Positions 1-6,532 of a stretch of DNA of 9,413 nt are shown in pieces; within the stretch, counting starts at the first letter, position 1; each line of letters begins with the position of its first letter. Position numbers and translations under genes: made by a program. A model generated the notes under the pieces. The model was not told the DNA's origin. It did no database searches and saw only the letters and a program-made list of their open reading frames with translations. Source of the DNA: Oscillospiraceae bacterium (GTDB lineage: Bacteria > Bacillota > Clostridia > Oscillospirales > Oscillospiraceae); assembly GCA_016293865.1 (NCBI GenBank), contig JAEDDG010000051.1, positions 1 to 9,413 on the forward strand, in the 5' to 3' direction.

Positions 1-46
1 GTGCGTCCGGCACGGCAGGGATTCCGGATTCAGATTATATGTTCCC

Positions 47-595
47 TTATAGTGCAGCTTCATCTGATGCGTGCCTCCTGCAGTCCGGCGTGACCGGACA
101 GTCCATAAACCGGCGCAGCTGACGCTGGCTGCGCAGAATCACTGTTTTCTCCCGGTACTTTCCCACAATTTCCGCGAAATGGCGTCTGACTGCCCGGGTC
201 CGGCCCTGATACAGGACCCACCAGATGAATTCCGCGTCAATTTTCTCCGTGCATCCGGGCGCGGCGCTTTCGCGCACCGTGTTCCGGAAGCGCAGGTACC
301 GCCGGATGACCCGGATCAGACAACTGAGCCGGGGAAACGGCATATAGATGATCTGGTCGGCCAGCTCCAGCCGCTGGGCCTGCAGCAGAGCGGTGTAGTT
401 CCCGTCTATGACCCAGTCGGGCTGCGCCATGAATGCCGAGACCATGTCCAGCGCCTGCGCACGGGGCCGCGGCACCCAGTTTGCCTCAAAATGCACGGAA
501 TCCAGATAGAGAACGGGAATGCCGTACCGCCGGGAGAGAAATCCGGCCAGGGTGGATTTCCCGCTTCCGGAAAAACCGAGAATGGCAATGCGCAC
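47..595 (-). CDS. P-loop nucleotide kinase-like protein, FlaR / DNA topology modulation family
   Basis: A 182-residue soluble protein of the adenylate-kinase-like P-loop group often annotated 'topology modulation protein' (FlaR-like). The physiological substrate of this family is not well established; nucleotide binding is the safe prediction. The N-terminus carries a Walker A loop GFSGSGKS (residues 7-14), then the family-typical stretches LYLDSVHF, a VIDGNY segment and ADQIIYMPFPR, followed by a basic Arg-rich part (VIRRYLRFRN) and the FIWWVLY segment. A GTG at 604 also opens the frame, but it overlaps the ribosome binding site GGGAGG. The GTG at 595 sits 8 nt after GGGAGG and gives the expected start MRIAILGFSGSGKS, so I chose it. 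It ends with TAA at 47-49. It is transcribed away from the ABC operon and appears to have its own promoter at 658-686. Family call fairly sure, function unsure. Confidence 0.85.
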   Translation of the reverse strand: MRIAILGFSGSGKSTLAGFLSRRYGIPVLYLDSVHFEANWVPRPRAQALDMVSAFMAQPDWVIDGNYTALLQAQRLELADQIIYMPFPRLSCLIRVIRRYLRFRNTVRESAAPGCTEKIDAEFIWWVLYQGRTRAVRRHFAEIVGKYREKTVILRSQRQLRRFMDCPVTPDCRRHASDEAAL

Positions 596-657
596 GGCGG
601 ACACCTCCCATGGGCTGAAGTGAACGGCGCGGACAGTATGCCGGCCGCGTGCTGCTC

Positions 658-686
658 ATTATACCAGAGCGCGGCCCGGAAAACAA
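658..686 (-). promoter_or_regulatory. Predicted promoter of the P-loop kinase gene
   Basis: On the minus strand a perfect -10 TATAAT (658-663), preceded by TGG as an extended -10, lies 17 nt from a weaker -35 TTGTTT (681-686). The predicted start near 651 leaves a leader of about 55 nt before the GTG at 595. The -35 lies in the loop of the hairpin at 668-700, and the spacer includes one arm of that hairpin. Confidence 0.6.
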
Positions 687-700
687 TTCCGGGCCGCGCT
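668..700 (-). terminator. Strong hairpin after the ABC permease gene, possible terminator without U-tract
   Basis: A perfect 14-bp GC-rich stem (668-681 with 687-700, loop AACAA) starts about 20 nt past the stop codon of the ABC-2 permease. Position and stability suggest a transcript 3' end. On the minus strand it is followed by CTGGTATAATG rather than a run of T, so it is not a canonical intrinsic terminator. It could instead stabilise the mRNA end or work with a protein factor. Confidence 0.5.
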
Positions 701-720
701 GGATGTATGAAATGGACGGG

Positions 721-1449
721 TTATTCCTTTGTCTTCCGGCGGAAAAAGAAAATGGCTGCCGCGCAGATGACCGCGGCATATCCGATTACCAGCCAGAGCG
801 GCGGCATAACGGCTGCCCAGTCGCCGGCCAGGGCAGCCCGTCCGGCGTTGACCGCCGGGGCGAACGGCAGCGCCATGGCGATGGTTTTGAATGCGCCGCC
901 GACAAGGTCCAGACTGAACCAGGTGCCGGAGAGCCACGCACTGAGGTTTGTCAGCAGCGCGCCGCAGATGCCGCCCACCTGCCGCTCGGTCAGCAGCGTG
1001 CCGCACAGAAGGCCGAGACCGATAAACACCAGCGCCGCAGGAATGCTGGCCAGAATGGCGGCAAAAATTGTCCATGTGGGCGTCAGCCCCAGACAGATGG
1101 CACAGAGGTAGCAGATGCACGTCTGCGCAACAGCCAGCGGAAGAAGCGGCAGTGTATAGCCCAGAATGAATTCGGCCGGCTGCATGGGAGAGGTAAACAT
1201 GCGCATCAGGAAGGAAGAGCCTCTGTCTTTTGCAATCAGTGAAGCGGAGAAAAGGGAGATAAAGCTCAGACCGAAAACGGCGATGCCCGGCGTCAGCTGA
1301 TCCAGCTCAAACATCGATACGGGGATATTTCTCTGAATGGCCGTCAGCAACAGCAGCAGAATGATGGGAAAGCCGAGTCCGAAAATCAGATTCAGCTTGT
1401 CGCGGATCAGTTCGCGCAGATTGCGCCTGGAAAAGACAAGAATCCGCAT
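721..1449 (-). CDS. ABC-2 type transporter permease
   Basis: A 242-residue integral membrane protein, the membrane half of an ABC exporter. Hydrophobic segments at about residues 20-38, 54-73, 93-120, 127-151, 158-178 and 217-236 fit the six-helix ABC-2 fold. The cytoplasmic stretch KDRGSSFLMRMFTSPMQPAEFILGY's core (KDRGSS, about 74-79, then PMQPAEF) matches the coupling region seen in this family. The frame stays open upstream to 1497, but the ATG at 1449 is right: AGGAGG lies 8-9 nt before it, and it begins 1 nt after the TGA of the ATPase gene. It ends in a typical basic tail (FFFRRKTKE). It should form a homodimer or a half-transporter with the ATPase upstream. The exported substrate cannot be read from the sequence; drugs, lipids and peptides are all exported by relatives. 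Confidence 0.9.
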   Translation of the reverse strand: MRILVFSRRNLRELIRDKLNLIFGLGFPIILLLLLTAIQRNIPVSMFELDQLTPGIAVFGLSFISLFSASLIAKDRGSSFLMRMFTSPMQPAEFILGYTLPLLPLAVAQTCICYLCAICLGLTPTWTIFAAILASIPAALVFIGLGLLCGTLLTERQVGGICGALLTNLSAWLSGTWFSLDLVGGAFKTIAMALPFAPAVNAGRAALAGDWAAVMPPLWLVIGYAAVICAAAIFFFRRKTKE

Positions 1450-1450
1450 G

Positions 1451-2182
1451 TCACTGCGCCTCCTTTCCTGCAGCCAGGGCCACAAACGCGTCCTCAAAGC
1501 TTTTTGCGCCGGCTTTTTCCATCAGCGCCCGGGCGGAGCCTGCGGCAAGCAGGCGGCCGCCGGCCATGATCCCGATCTCGTCCGCCAGAGCCTCGGCTTC
1601 TTCCAGATAATGGGTGGTCAGAATAATGGTGACCTTGCCCTTCAGCGCCTCCACAGCAGCCCACAGCTCCCGGCGGGCCAGAACGTCCAGTCCCAGCGTC
1701 GGCTCGTCCAGAAACAGAATTTTCGGCTGGGATACCAGCGCCATGGCAATGCTCAGACGCCGCTGCATGCCGCCGGAGAGCGTCTGCGCCCGGTCGCGTG
1801 CCCGGTCCGCAAGGCCGAAGGTATCCAGCATCTGCCGGGCGCGGTCCCGGGCCTGCGTTCTGCGCATGCCGTACAGCCCGGCGATGAATTCAAGATTTTC
1901 CAGAACGGTCAGGTTGGGAGCCACTGCCGTCTCCTGCGGCGAGAGATTGATGACCTGTTTTGCCCGGACTGTGTCGTGCACCACGCTGTGCCCGTCCAGA
2001 AAAGCGTCGCCCGCTGTCGGCGTCAGAAGGCCGGCCAGCATGCGGATGGTGGTGGTTTTTCCGGCGCCGTTCAGACCCAGAAGCGCGAAGGTGGTTCCGG
2101 CGGCAATGTCCGCCGTCAGGTTGTCTACGGCAGTCCGCGCGCCGAAGCGCCGTGTCAGACCGCGGATTTCAATCGCGTTCAT
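1451..2182 (-). CDS. ABC transporter ATP-binding protein (exporter, CcmA/NatA-like)
   Basis: A 243-residue ATPase that drives the ABC-2 permease encoded next. All nucleotide-binding motifs are intact: Walker A GLNGAGKTT (36-44), Q-loop with Gln83 (SPQET), signature LSGGMQ (135-140), Walker B ILFLDEPT (155-162) with catalytic Glu160, D-loop LGLD (163-166) and H-loop His191 (TTH). The sequence NLEFIAGLYG after the Q-loop and ILTTHYLEEAEALADEIGIM near the end are typical of the multidrug/NatA-like export ATPases. The ATG overlaps the stop codon of the AbrB-type gene by 4 nt (ATGA), which implies translational coupling. The three genes form one operon read from the promoter at 2463-2490. Substrate unknown. 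Confidence 0.95.
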   Translation of the reverse strand: MNAIEIRGLTRRFGARTAVDNLTADIAAGTTFALLGLNGAGKTTTIRMLAGLLTPTAGDAFLDGHSVVHDTVRAKQVINLSPQETAVAPNLTVLENLEFIAGLYGMRRTQARDRARQMLDTFGLADRARDRAQTLSGGMQRRLSIAMALVSQPKILFLDEPTLGLDVLARRELWAAVEALKGKVTIILTTHYLEEAEALADEIGIMAGGRLLAAGSARALMEKAGAKSFEDAFVALAAGKEAQ

Positions 2183-2412
2183 TTGTCCGCCTCTTTTCCG
2201 TCCGGCTCCGGGGGCAGCGCCTGATCCACAAGACTCTGGCAGCTGTCATAACCGGTCAGCGCAATGCCGCGCTTGATGTCGCCCAGAATCAGCAGCTGAT
2301 CGCCGGGGTTGATTTCAAACATGTCGCGCAGCTCCTTGGGAATGACAATCTGCCCCTTGTCGCCGACCCGAACGGTTCCCACATATTTACCCTTCGGCAT
2401 GACCATTTTCAT
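2179..2412 (-). CDS. AbrB/MazE/SpoVT-type DNA-binding regulator
   Basis: A 77-residue protein with one SpoVT/AbrB swapped-hairpin domain: GTVRVGDKGQIVIPKELR (residues 12-29), then MFEINPGDQLLILGD (31-45). VGDKGQIVIPKELR is the hallmark of this DNA-binding fold. The tail (about 46-77) contains a short ALTGYDSCQSLVDQ stretch and a charged end, and has no second domain. It is first in an operon with the ABC ATPase (4-nt overlap) and permease, so it most likely controls this operon, including itself. A perfect inverted repeat over the start site is its candidate target. It could also be an antitoxin-like MazE protein, but no toxin gene is next to it. Start: the ATG at 2412 has GAGGG 8 nt upstream; the ATG at 2406 has GGAG 6 nt upstream and is a real alternative, which would shorten the protein by two residues. 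Confidence 0.88.
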   Translation of the reverse strand: MKMVMPKGKYVGTVRVGDKGQIVIPKELRDMFEINPGDQLLILGDIKRGIALTGYDSCQSLVDQALPPEPDGKEADK

Positions 2413-2439
2413 CTCCGTATCCCTCGGTTCTAAAAATTA

Positions 2440-2456
2440 GAATAGTATAACTATTC
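2440..2456. promoter_or_regulatory. Palindromic operator candidate of the AbrB-ABC operon
   Basis: A perfect inverted repeat GAATAGT-ATA-ACTATTC (7-bp arms, 3-nt spacer). It lies immediately downstream of the minus-strand -10 (2463-2468) and covers the predicted transcription start near 2456. That is the usual place for a repressor site. The AbrB-type protein encoded just downstream is the obvious candidate ligand; this link is inference. Confidence 0.6.
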
Positions 2457-2462
2457 CCACTA

Positions 2463-2490
2463 ATGATAACACGCGAAGGAGAAATGTCAA
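2463..2490 (-). promoter_or_regulatory. Predicted sigma-A-type promoter of the AbrB-ABC operon
   Basis: On the minus strand a perfect -35 TTGACA (2485-2490) and a -10 TATCAT (2463-2468, one mismatch) are separated by 16 nt. The start would be near 2456, about 44 nt before the ATG at 2412, inside the inverted repeat at 2440-2456. Confidence 0.75.
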
Positions 2491-2514
2491 GGTATTTTCT
2501 GCGGGGAGAATTTA

Positions 2515-2523
2515 TGCTATGAT
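2515..2523 (+). promoter_or_regulatory. Predicted extended -10 promoter for the HAD-birA operon
   Basis: TGC followed by TATGAT (2518-2523) is an extended -10 element. No good -35 is seen 16-18 nt upstream (TTTTCT at 2495-2500 is poor). The predicted start is near 2530, about 30 nt before the ATG at 2560. It is divergent from the AbrB-ABC promoter, so the two promoters share the 147-nt gap. Confidence 0.45.
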
Positions 2524-2559
2524 AGAAAAGACAGGATCAAACAGCCGGCGGAGGAACGG

Positions 2560-3207
2560 ATGAAAAAAGCGATTTTTTTCGACCTGGACGGGACGCTTAC
2601 GGATCCCGGACAGGGGATTACAAATTCAGTGATGTATGCGCTGGAACATTTTGGCATTCAGGTGCGGGACAGACGGGAACTGTACCGGTTCATCGGTCCG
2701 CCGCTGACGGATGCTTTCCGGCAGTATTATGGTTTTTCCCAGACGCAGGCCCGGGAGGCGCTGCGGCTTTACCGCGTTTATTTTGCGGACAGGGGAATTT
2801 TTGAAAACGAGCTTTACCCGGGGATTCCCCGGATGCTGGGCGCACTGCGGGCGGCGGGGCTGCGGCTGGCCGTGGCCACATCCAAGCCGGAGGAGTACGC
2901 CGCGCGCATTCTGGAGCATTTTCAGATCGACGGCTTCTTTGAGCTGCTGGCAGGCAATACGTTGCAGGAGGAGCGCCCCACGAAGGGCGAGGTGATTGCC
3001 TATGCCCTGAAGAAGCTGGGCCTGCTGCCGGAAGAGACCGTGATGGTGGGCGACCGGTCGCACGATGTGATCGGCGCGGCGGAAAACGGCATGGCGGCGG
3101 TGGGCGTGCTGTACGGCTATGGGAGCCGGAGGGAGCTGGAGGACGCGGGCGCGGTGAGAATTGCCGCCACGGTGGAGGAACTGGCCCGCCTTTTGCCTGC
3201 GCTGTGA
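2560..3207 (+). CDS. HAD-superfamily phosphatase, phosphoglycolate phosphatase-like
   Basis: A 215-residue cytoplasmic hydrolase of the haloacid dehalogenase superfamily, subgroup with a helical cap between motifs I and II (Gph/PpaX-like). Motif I is FFDLDGTLTD with nucleophile Asp8 and acid Asp10; motif II is VATSKP with Thr107; motif III is probably Lys142; motif IV is VMVGDRSHD with Asp165 and Asp169 for Mg2+. The cap contains FIGPPLTDAF, a common signature in this subgroup. Start ATG is 5 nt after GGAGGA-like sequence (GGCGGAGGAACGG). The gene ends 15 nt before birA, so the two are probably cotranscribed. The substrate is not readable: phosphoglycolate, pyrophosphate and nucleotide monophosphates are all used by close relatives. 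Confidence 0.92.
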   Translation: MKKAIFFDLDGTLTDPGQGITNSVMYALEHFGIQVRDRRELYRFIGPPLTDAFRQYYGFSQTQAREALRLYRVYFADRGIFENELYPGIPRMLGALRAAGLRLAVATSKPEEYAARILEHFQIDGFFELLAGNTLQEERPTKGEVIAYALKKLGLLPEETVMVGDRSHDVIGAAENGMAAVGVLYGYGSRRELEDAGAVRIAATVEELARLLPAL

Positions 3208-3222
3208 GAGGAGGAAAACAGT

Positions 3223-4176
3223 ATGATCCTGAAGCAGGAAATTCTTGCGGCGCTTGAGCGCAGCCCCGACGCGCCGCTGTCCGGACAGGCCCTCGCGCAG
3301 CAGTTCGGCGTTTCCCGCAGCGCGGTGTGGAAGGCGGTCAATGCGCTGAAACGGGAGGGATATGAGATCTCGTCGGCCACCAACCGCGGGTACCGGCTGG
3401 AAAAGGACAGCGACCGGCTCAGTGCGGACAGGCTCGCTGCCGACCTGGGGGAGACGCTGCCGGTGCGGGTCTTCCGGTCTCTGGATTCCACAAACAATGA
3501 GGCGAAGCGGCTGCTGGCCGGCGGCATGCGCTGCCCGTTTCTGGTGGCGGCGGAGGAACAGACCGGCGGGCGCGGCCGCAGCGGCCATGCGTTTTATTCG
3601 CCGGCAGGCGCGGGCCTTTATATGTCGCTGGCCATGGCGCCGGGCGCCGCGCTGACCGAGGCCCTGCGGATTACCGCCTACGCGGCGGTCTGTACAGCGC
3701 AGGCAATTGAAATACTGACCGGCAGAAGCTGCGGCATCAAGTGGGTCAACGACCTGTATCTGGACGGGAAAAAGGTCTGCGGTATTCTGACGGAGGCGAT
3801 TACGGATTTTGAGTCCGGCGGTGTGGACGCCGTGGTGATCGGCATCGGCGTCAATCTGCATCCGGCTGAAGTGCCGGCGGAGCTGCGGGAGATTGTCGGC
3901 TTTCTGGACGCGCCCCCTGTCAAAAACAAGCTGGCGGCGGAGATCACACGCAGGCTTCTGCGGTTTGACGCCAGGCAGACGGAATTTGTCGCCGAATACC
4001 GGCGGCGCAGCACCGTTCTGGGGAAAAAGGTGCAGTTTGAGTCTGACGGCCGGACGGCGGAAGGCGTGGCCGCAGAGATTGACGATTCCGGCGCGCTTCT
4101 TGTGCAGACGGCGGACGGCCGGACTGCAGTGCTGCGCAGCGGAACAGTCCGTGTGACCGAAAACGGCGCAGAGTGA
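3223..4176 (+). CDS. birA: Bifunctional biotin--[acetyl-CoA-carboxylase] ligase / biotin operon repressor
   Basis: A 317-residue BirA. The ligase part makes biotinyl-5'-AMP and attaches biotin to a lysine of carboxylase carrier proteins; with bound biotinyl-AMP the dimer can repress biotin genes. Residues about 1-60 form a winged helix-turn-helix (LSGQALAQQFGVSRSAVWKAVNAL region, ending in SATNRGYRLE). The catalytic domain holds SLDSTN (87-91), the biotin/adenylate loop GGRGRSG (115-121), KWVNDLY (173-179, with the conserved Lys173) and GIGVN (207-211). The C-terminal SH3-like domain covers about 268-313. Length is normal for the HTH-bearing class. Start: AGAGGAGG lies 7-9 nt before the ATG. 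It follows the HAD phosphatase gene by 15 nt. No biotin synthesis or transport gene, and no obvious BirA box, is in this window. Confidence 0.96.
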   Translation: MILKQEILAALERSPDAPLSGQALAQQFGVSRSAVWKAVNALKREGYEISSATNRGYRLEKDSDRLSADRLAADLGETLPVRVFRSLDSTNNEAKRLLAGGMRCPFLVAAEEQTGGRGRSGHAFYSPAGAGLYMSLAMAPGAALTEALRITAYAAVCTAQAIEILTGRSCGIKWVNDLYLDGKKVCGILTEAITDFESGGVDAVVIGIGVNLHPAEVPAELREIVGFLDAPPVKNKLAAEITRRLLRFDARQTEFVAEYRRRSTVLGKKVQFESDGRTAEGVAAEIDDSGALLVQTADGRTAVLRSGTVRVTENGAE

Positions 4177-4196
4177 CTGACGTATGATGTAAAAAT

Positions 4197-4238
4197 AAAA
4201 AAGCCTCCGGTCAGCTTGCATGACCGGAGGCTTTTTTT
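4197..4238. terminator. Bidirectional intrinsic terminator between birA and cstA
   Basis: A perfect 17-bp stem (4197-4213 with 4221-4237, loop GCTTGCA) has GC-rich core GCCTCCGGTCA. On the plus strand it ends in a run of seven T, serving birA (stop at 4176). On the minus strand the A-rich left flank gives a T-rich tail, serving the convergent cstA gene about 100 nt away. Confidence 0.93.
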
Positions 4239-4339
4239 GAATGTGTCCGCGCAGCGCGTTTCACAGCAGCGCCGCGCCGGATGATGAGCCGCCTGGGACA
4301 GCGGCGCAGAATTTTTGTCTCAGCCGCTGTACGCCGTAC

Positions 4340-6058
4340 TCAGCCTTTGGAAACGGCGCCGGGAGCAGCGTTTTCAGCTGCGGGAGCCTTCTCAGTCAGC
4401 TTTTTGACACCCTGGATGACCACAATGACACCCAGGCACAGAAGAAGGATGGCAAAGATCAGCTGCAGCGTGTTGCCGAGGCTCAGACCTGTGGTGGTCA
4501 GCGCGACAATCAGCTTGTAGGAGATGATGCCCAGCGCGGAGAAGGTGACGGCAACCATGAAGGCCACCGGGATCCAGAGCATTGCGCCCTGGCGCTTGGT
4601 CTTTTTCAGGAACACTGCGCAGGCCAGCAGAGCCAGAACAGCCAGGAGCTGGTTGGCGGAGCCGAACAGCGGCCAGATTTCCTTGTAGCCGACCTTTGCC
4701 AGCAGGAAAGCAAGCACCAGAGTGATAATGGTTGCGAAATATTTGTTGGTCAGAACCTTGGTGACAATGCCGGGCTGTTTTCCGTCCGCTTCATCTTCAG
4801 TGAAGAACTCCTGGAAGGACAGGCGGGCGATTCTGGCCACAGAGTCCAGAGAGGTCAGCGCGAACGCGGAGACGGCAAGGTTGATCAGCGTGAAGACCAG
4901 GTTGTAGGGCAGGCCGATGACGCCCAGGAAGTTGGCGATTGCGCCGGCGAAAATCTGCGGCTGGGTGCTGAGACCCTGTGCAGCGGCTTCGCCCTGGCCG
5001 AAGGATGCGACGGCGATCAGAGCCAGAACGGCGAGCATGCACTCAAGCAGCATGGAGCCGTAGGAAACAGGCAGCATGGCCTTTTCGTTTTTGATCTGCT
5101 TGGATGCCGTGCCGGAGGAGACGAGGGAATGGAAGCCGGACACTGCGCCGCAGGCGACGGTGACGAAAAGGATCGGGAACAGATACTGGCCGTCCACATT
5201 GAAGCCCACAAAGGCGTCGAGGTTGCAGGCGGGATTGGCGACGAAAACGCCGATGACAGCAGCAAGGATCATGAAGATCAGCAGGTAGCTGTTCAGATAG
5301 TCACGGGGCTGCAGCAGAGCCCAGACGGGAACCACGCAGGCCACAAGAACGTAAGCGAAAATGATGATATGCCACGTGCTCTGGGTCATATACACAGGGC
5401 AGGAAAGGCCGATGGCAACAGCGGCCACGAGCATGACGATGGCGATCAGGGTGTTCAGCCACTTGTTCAGCTTGCCGTACCGGAGAATCATGCCAAGCGC
5501 AACAGCCTCAACAATGAAGATCATGGAGGTCATGGCAACGGAGCCGTTGGTGGTCACCTGTGTCACAGCGCCGGTGGAGGACGTCACAAAGCCGTTGAAG
5601 GTGCCGGCAACCACGTCGCCGAAGGCTGCGATGACAAGGATGCAGAACAGCCAGCAGAAGGCCAGGAAGAGCTTCTTGCCGATTTTGCCGATGTACTCTT
5701 CGATGATGTAGCCGATGGTGCGGCCTTTGTTCTTGACGGAAGCGTACATGGCGGCGAAGTCCTGAACTGCGCCGATGAAAACGCCGCCGAGCAGGATCCA
5801 CAGCAGCACCGGCAGCCAGCCGAACATAGCCGCGGTAATGGGCCCGTTAATCGGCGCCGCGCCGGCGATGGAGGCGAACTGATGGCCGAAAACCACGTTT
5901 GTATCCGCCGGAACATAGTCAACGCCGTCTTCATATTCATAGGCGGGCGTCTTTGCGTTCGGGTCAATGCCCCATTTGTTTGCCAGGTAGCGCCCGTACA
6001 GCAGATATGCGCCGCCCAGGACCACGATGGCAATGACGATCATGATGATACCGTTCAT
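4340..6058 (-). CDS. cstA: CstA-family transporter (carbon starvation / pyruvate / peptide)
   Basis: A 572-residue multi-span membrane protein of the CstA family. Characterised members include E. coli BtsT, a pyruvate/H+ symporter, and E. coli CstA, linked to peptide and pyruvate use in starvation. The family signature GHQFASIAGAAPINGP is at residues 58-73, and GGVFIGAVQDFAAMYASVKNKGRTIG's core (VQDFAAMYAS) follows at about 98-107. At least a dozen hydrophobic segments are visible through the protein. It is shorter than the roughly 700-residue E. coli CstA, with a compact C-terminal part, as is common in Firmicutes. Start: the ATG at 6058 follows AAAGGAG (12 nt upstream) and GGTGG (6 nt upstream). 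Upstream lie a full T-box leader (6110-6399) and its own promoter, so expression should rise when tRNA-Leu is uncharged. Whether it carries pyruvate, peptides or amino acids is open; the T-box argues for a leucine-related role. Confidence 0.93.
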   Translation of the reverse strand: MNGIIMIVIAIVVLGGAYLLYGRYLANKWGIDPNAKTPAYEYEDGVDYVPADTNVVFGHQFASIAGAAPINGPITAAMFGWLPVLLWILLGGVFIGAVQDFAAMYASVKNKGRTIGYIIEEYIGKIGKKLFLAFCWLFCILVIAAFGDVVAGTFNGFVTSSTGAVTQVTTNGSVAMTSMIFIVEAVALGMILRYGKLNKWLNTLIAIVMLVAAVAIGLSCPVYMTQSTWHIIIFAYVLVACVVPVWALLQPRDYLNSYLLIFMILAAVIGVFVANPACNLDAFVGFNVDGQYLFPILFVTVACGAVSGFHSLVSSGTASKQIKNEKAMLPVSYGSMLLECMLAVLALIAVASFGQGEAAAQGLSTQPQIFAGAIANFLGVIGLPYNLVFTLINLAVSAFALTSLDSVARIARLSFQEFFTEDEADGKQPGIVTKVLTNKYFATIITLVLAFLLAKVGYKEIWPLFGSANQLLAVLALLACAVFLKKTKRQGAMLWIPVAFMVAVTFSALGIISYKLIVALTTTGLSLGNTLQLIFAILLLCLGVIVVIQGVKKLTEKAPAAENAAPGAVSKG

Positions 6059-6109
6059 ATTTTTCCACCACTCCTTTTTTATTCAAAACCTCTTTTCAGA
6101 GCGTTCTGT

Positions 6110-6399
6110 TGAAAAAGAAAAGCCTCTGCGGTTCCGTATCGGAACCGCAGAGGCGAAATGAATCATTCCGTGTTACCACTCTGCTTTGCTGCTATGTATA
6201 CAGCCGCTCAGCGCACGGCGCATGCGCGCAGTGCATCTCTGATAACGGAGAGAACCCGTTCGCGCCTACTGTCTGTTCAGCGGAATGCTCCGGGGTGAGA
6301 CTGTGCCTGCTGCTGTGCTGCCTCGCACCGGCCGGCAGCTCGCTGAAACAGGGAAACCGGCACAGTATGTCCCTTTCTCGGCATTTAAGACTTATGTTC
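6110..6399 (-). ncRNA. T-box riboswitch leader, likely leucine-specific (CUC specifier)
   Basis: Minus-strand leader of cstA. In order of transcription: Stem I closed by AATGC/GCATT (6381-6385 with 6284-6288), a GA-rich bulge, a perfect 8-bp helix ACTGTGCC/GGCACAGT (6359-6366 with 6300-6307), and an apical part AGCTGCCGG...GAGGCAGC as in other T-boxes. Directly after the 8-bp helix comes CTC then ACCCCGGAGC (6290-6299 region), matching the usual 'specifier, A, ..., GAGC' spacing, so CUC at 6297-6299 is read as the specifier (Leu). Next come the conserved CAGTAGG and ACGGGTT...CCGTTATC segment and the T-box sequence AGAGTGGTAACACGGAAT (6165-6182). The bulge TGGT would pair with a tRNA ending ACCA, consistent with the A discriminator of tRNA-Leu. 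GCAGAG (6179-6184) can pair with CTCTGC (antiterminator), which competes with the terminator at 6112-6154. T-box identity is very secure; the amino acid is a reading by alignment from memory. Confidence 0.93.
6112..6154 (-). terminator. T-box terminator (regulated attenuator) before cstA
   Basis: On the minus strand a perfect 15-bp stem, GCCTCTGCGGTTCCG (left plus-strand arm 6122-6136, loop 3 nt, right arm 6140-6154), is followed by TTTTCTTTTT (6112-6121). Its 5' strand contains CCTCTGC, which the antiterminator uses, so the two folds exclude each other. Transcription should stop here unless uncharged tRNA binds the leader. Confidence 0.95.
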
Positions 6400-6405
6400 G
6401 GGTGT

Positions 6406-6434
6406 ATTTTAGTCTCAAATCCGCGCAAAATCAA
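6406..6434 (-). promoter_or_regulatory. Predicted promoter of the T-box-cstA transcript
   Basis: On the minus strand TTGATT (6429-6434) and TAAAAT (6406-6411) are separated by exactly 17 nt. The start would be near 6399, just before Stem I of the T-box. The 98 nt between this promoter's upstream edge and the stop codon of the aminotransferase gene (6435-6532) are AT-rich; I see no convincing intrinsic terminator there. Confidence 0.75.
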
Positions 6435-6532
6435 GAAACGAATCACACAAAATATTTGGTAATTTTTCCCGGAGATTTATTGAATTTCCTGTTTTTTACA
6501 TTTTTGGCACAGCCGGACAGGTACGGGGAAGA

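Noticed and set aside
1..46. Possible feature at the left edge
   Set aside because: Only 46 nt beyond the kinase stop codon; no hairpin with T-run, promoter or coding signal that can be supported.
71..1111. 346-codon open frame on the plus strand
   Set aside because: Antisense to the P-loop kinase and permease genes and passing through the 668-700 hairpin; compositionally odd.
2626..4221. 531-codon open frame on the minus strand
   Set aside because: Antisense to the HAD phosphatase and birA genes and running into the terminator at 4197-4238; the product is Arg/His/Gln-rich without any domain.
4298..4330. Imperfect hairpin (ACAGCGGC / GCCGCTGT) just after the cstA stop codon
   Set aside because: Seventeen-nt loop and no T-run; the bidirectional terminator at 4197-4238 is a much better transcript end.
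4241..6112. 623-codon open frame on the plus strand
   Set aside because: It lies opposite the clearly recognisable cstA gene; its translation is low-complexity, rich in Asp, Gln, Gly and His, and matches no family. It is a shadow of a GC-rich membrane protein gene.
6109..6462. Open frames on both strands in the cstA leader
   Set aside because: The stretch is explained by the T-box RNA and its promoter; the frames cover its helices and lack convincing ribosome binding sites.
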